8,121 nt of DNA from Bacilli bacterium (GTDB taxonomy: Bacteria; Bacillota; Bacilli; Tumebacillales; JAQBPP01). The position numbers and the translations under genes are program-made. This document shows, piece after piece, positions 6,048 to 8,121 of the stretch (position 1 is the first letter of the stretch; each line of letters begins with the position of its first letter). The notes beneath the pieces are model-generated. The model was not told the origin of the DNA. It worked only from the letters and a program-made list of their open reading frames with translations, and ran no database searches. The stretch lies in assembly GCA_028287455.1 (NCBI GenBank), contig JAQBPP010000221.1, forward strand, positions 1-8,121, in the 5' to 3' direction.

Positions 6048-7949
6048 AATTAACAAACGCAGGAGTGGTTGTTTCGCTTCGATATACGTACCAGGCTGAT
6101 GCACCTGCTCCAGTTGAATCACACTGTCAGGTGCCGTGATTATAACAGGGGTGACAACAGAATACTGCTCACTTACTGCCGGCAAATCTACAAGCAGGAT
6201 CGGCATGCCCCTGGTGACCTTCTGCTCTTGATGTACAAGTGTGGTAAAACCTGCCCCCCCGAGCGAAATTGTGTTAATGCCTACATGAATCAAGATATGC
6301 AGGCCGTCCTCTGAGGTGATGCCAATTGCATGACCGGCCGGGAAAGTGGCGGTCACTACCCCATTGCAAGGGGATAACACCAGCCCCGATGCTGGCTCGA
6401 TCGCTATTCCATCCCCGAGCAGCTTGCTTGCGAACACTTCATCCGGAACATCGGTTAACGAACGTATATGGCCTGACAAAGGAGCATAGAGCACAATTTC
6501 CTTGGTAGGAGGCAACTTCAGTATCTCATCCTTCAGCCGTTCCGATTCTGTCCCGAAAACAGCTTGCACCTGATGCGGGCCCAGGATGATCACACCCCAT
6601 GCGCCGGCACCACGCAGGCCATCTTCCTGTACCTCAGCTGAATCGTGCAGTTCCAGCCTTAATCTAGTCATACAGGCTTCTACGAGGATAATATTCGCAA
6701 AGCCGCCCAGCGCATGAACGATCGCATCTGCACGCTGCGTATAAGAGCTGCTCACCCATCCTTCAGCCCCGGCGCCCAGGTGCAGCTGCTCCTGATCGTC
6801 AAATGTATTTTGCTCTGATGCGTTAGTTCTTTCTCGTTCACGACCTGGTGTCTCTAATTTACCCCAAATGATCCAAGAACGAAAGATCAGATAATAAACA
6901 CAGCCAATTGCCAATCCAACCGGAATCAATCTAAGAGGGTGTGATCCAGATGGATAATTCACCACATAGTCGATAAGTCCAGCAGAAAAACCGAACCCCA
7001 GCTTGATCTGCAGGTAATTACATACGGCAAGTGACAAGCCTGTGAGCAGCGCATGCACCACATAGAGCGCAGGAGCTAAAAACATAAACATAAATTCGAT
7101 GGGTTCTGTAATGCCGGTCAGGAAGGAGGCCAAAGCGGCCGACATCATCAAAGTACCTACTGCTTTGCGCCGCTCTGGGGGAGCCGTTTGAATGACCGCC
7201 AAACAGACCGCGGGCAATCCAAACATCGTAATCGGATAAAAGCCGGTCATAAACGAACCAGCAGCAGGATCGCCAGCAAAAAAACCCGCCATATCCCCGT
7301 GCACAACACTGCCAGTTGACGGATGAACAAAACTCCCTACTTGAAACCAGGCCACCGAGTTTAACAAATGATGCAGTCCCGTTGGCAGCAGCAGTCTGTT
7401 CACCACGCCATAAACAAAAACTCCTAGCGGGCCAATCTGGTACGCCCAGACGGACAGCGCGTCAAGACCGATGCCGAGCGGCTGCCATATGAGACCTAGA
7501 ACGGCACCCAAAACTACCATCACCAGCGCTGTAAGGAGCGGTACAAATCGTTTTCCGCCGAAGAAACCCAGCGCGGGCGGAAACTCGATTTGATAAAAAC
7601 GGCGGTAAAGCACAGCGGAAGTTATCCCGCTGATGACTCCGCCTAACACGCCGGCATCAAGTCCTGGATTAAAACTTTGCATGACACCCGTCATAACGGC
7701 GTATCCGATTGCGGCAGCAAAGCCGGCTATCCCCTCGCCTTGGGTGAGACCGATCGCCACCCCGATCGCAAACCACAATGGCAAATAGGCAAAGAGGGAA
7801 TCCCCCGCAGCATGAAAAAGATGCAGGGTAAATGACAGCGCAGGATTAGTAGATTGAAACTCCCCGATCCTCAGCAAGATTGCCGCAGCTGGCAAGATGG
7901 CAATCGGGGTAACGATCGAGCGAGACAATTGGCCTAACCAGGCAAACAC
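6039..7949 (-). CDS. PTS permease, fused EIICBA, N-acetylglucosamine/glucose family
   Basis: A membrane transporter that imports and phosphorylates a sugar using phosphate from HPr. Its 636 residues carry three domains in order. IIC (about 1-365) is hydrophobic, with GLHHLLNSVAWFQVG (191-205), HGDMAGFFAGDPAAGSFMTGF (217-237), the sugar-binding GITEPIEF (279-286) and FSAGLIDYVVNY (321-332). IIB (about 405-480) has the phospho-Cys at 426 in EACMTRLRL. IIA (about 483-630) has His540 (AGHAIGI) and His555 (LIHVGINT), 15 residues apart as in E. coli IIA-Glc. A charged linker (about 367-400) joins IIC to IIB. The 'VAWFQ ... HGD ... FFAGD' pattern resembles NagE/NagP GlcNAc permeases more than glucose PtsG, so GlcNAc is the best substrate guess. 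The GTG start at 7949 has AGGAGG (7962-7957) 7 nt upstream. The 30-nt gap after hemL leaves no room for a GlcT-type antiterminator target or a separate promoter. Asn559 replaces the usual Asp in GIDT. Confidence 0.9.
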   Translation of the reverse strand: MFAWLGQLSRSIVTPIAILPAAAILLRIGEFQSTNPALSFTLHLFHAAGDSLFAYLPLWFAIGVAIGLTQGEGIAGFAAAIGYAVMTGVMQSFNPGLDAGVLGGVISGITSAVLYRRFYQIEFPPALGFFGGKRFVPLLTALVMVVLGAVLGLIWQPLGIGLDALSVWAYQIGPLGVFVYGVVNRLLLPTGLHHLLNSVAWFQVGSFVHPSTGSVVHGDMAGFFAGDPAAGSFMTGFYPITMFGLPAVCLAVIQTAPPERRKAVGTLMMSAALASFLTGITEPIEFMFMFLAPALYVVHALLTGLSLAVCNYLQIKLGFGFSAGLIDYVVNYPSGSHPLRLIPVGLAIGCVYYLIFRSWIIWGKLETPGRERERTNASEQNTFDDQEQLHLGAGAEGWVSSSYTQRADAIVHALGGFANIILVEACMTRLRLELHDSAEVQEDGLRGAGAWGVIILGPHQVQAVFGTESERLKDEILKLPPTKEIVLYAPLSGHIRSLTDVPDEVFASKLLGDGIAIEPASGLVLSPCNGVVTATFPAGHAIGITSEDGLHILIHVGINTISLGGAGFTTLVHQEQKVTRGMPILLVDLPAVSEQYSVVTPVIITAPDSVIQLEQVHQPGTYIEAKQPLLRLLIKR

Positions 7950-7979
7950 GTTTTCGCCTCCTCTCCCGCAAAGTATGGC

Positions 7980-8121
7980 TTACAACGTTTGAAAAGCTTC
8001 CCTCATCGCTTGCAATGTGAAATCTATATCTGCGTTCGTATGCGCAAGTGACATAAAGCCTGCCTCTAATTGGGAAGGAGCCAGATACACACCACGCTTC
8101 AGCAATTCGTGAAAATAGCGG
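7980..8121 (-). CDS. hemL: Glutamate-1-semialdehyde 2,1-aminomutase, C-terminal end (partial)
   Basis: The last 46 residues of HemL, the PLP enzyme that converts glutamate-1-semialdehyde to 5-aminolevulinate in C5-pathway tetrapyrrole synthesis. The tail RYFHELLKRGVYLAPSQ, followed by EAGFMSLAHT and a final helix (DFTLQAMREAFQTL), matches the conserved HemL end 'YLAPS.fEa.F.S.AHt'. The catalytic Lys region lies outside the window. It ends in TAA, 30 nt upstream of the PTS permease, in the same direction and with no terminator between. In B. subtilis hemL is directly followed by spoVID, so this end marks the edge of an insertion. Confidence 0.92.
   Translation of the reverse strand, partial: RYFHELLKRGVYLAPSQLEAGFMSLAHTNADIDFTLQAMREAFQTL

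Noticed and set aside
7950..7979. GlcT/LicT-type antiterminator target or promoter before the PTS permease
   Set aside because: The gap is only 30 nt and is taken up mostly by the ribosome binding site; there is no inverted repeat or T-run.

Overview
The window looks like chromosomal DNA from an endospore-forming member of the Bacillales (Firmicutes). It carries a SpoVID-type spore coat morphogenesis gene between two CotS-family genes, and the 3' end of hemL at its right edge. In Bacillus subtilis the order is hemAXCDBL, spoVID, ysxE, so the minus-strand order here (hemL, PTS pair, CotS-like gene, spoVID, CotS/YsxE-like gene) is that neighbourhood with extra genes inserted. Ribosome binding sites are strong and purine-rich. 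GTG or TTG starts are common: ptsG-like GTG, ptsI TTG, spoVID GTG.

Layout from right to left, following minus-strand transcription. Positions 8121-7980 hold the last 46 codons of hemL (tetrapyrrole synthesis). After 30 nt comes a 636-residue PTS permease with fused IIC, IIB and IIA domains, most like the N-acetylglucosamine/glucose family (7949-6039). Four nt later comes ptsI, Enzyme I (6034-4307). No HPr gene lies between them. One plus-strand gene, a classical SDR oxidoreductase (3555-4298), converges on ptsI with an 8-nt gap. It diverges from a 327-residue CotS-family protein whose kinase catalytic residues look lost (3483-2500). Then follow spoVID (2424-790) and a second, truncated CotS/YsxE-like gene (677-1, running off the left edge).

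How the genes work together: spoVID and its two CotS-like neighbours form a mother-cell spore coat cluster. A good match to a sigma-K (or sigma-E) promoter lies just upstream of the first CotS-like gene. The PTS pair would take up and phosphorylate a hexose or amino sugar, with HPr supplied from elsewhere in the genome. It has no visible promoter of its own and may be read through from the hem genes. The SDR has no clear link to either group.

Coding density is very high, and no stretch over 300 bases lacks a gene. I saw no RNA genes, mobile elements, CRISPR arrays or phage genes. I did not find a clearly novel system. The most notable points are the PTS insertion at the hemL/spoVID junction, the missing HPr gene, degenerate kinase motifs in both CotS-like proteins, an Asp-to-Asn change in the IIA domain, and a sporulation promoter overlapping the SDR translation start region.
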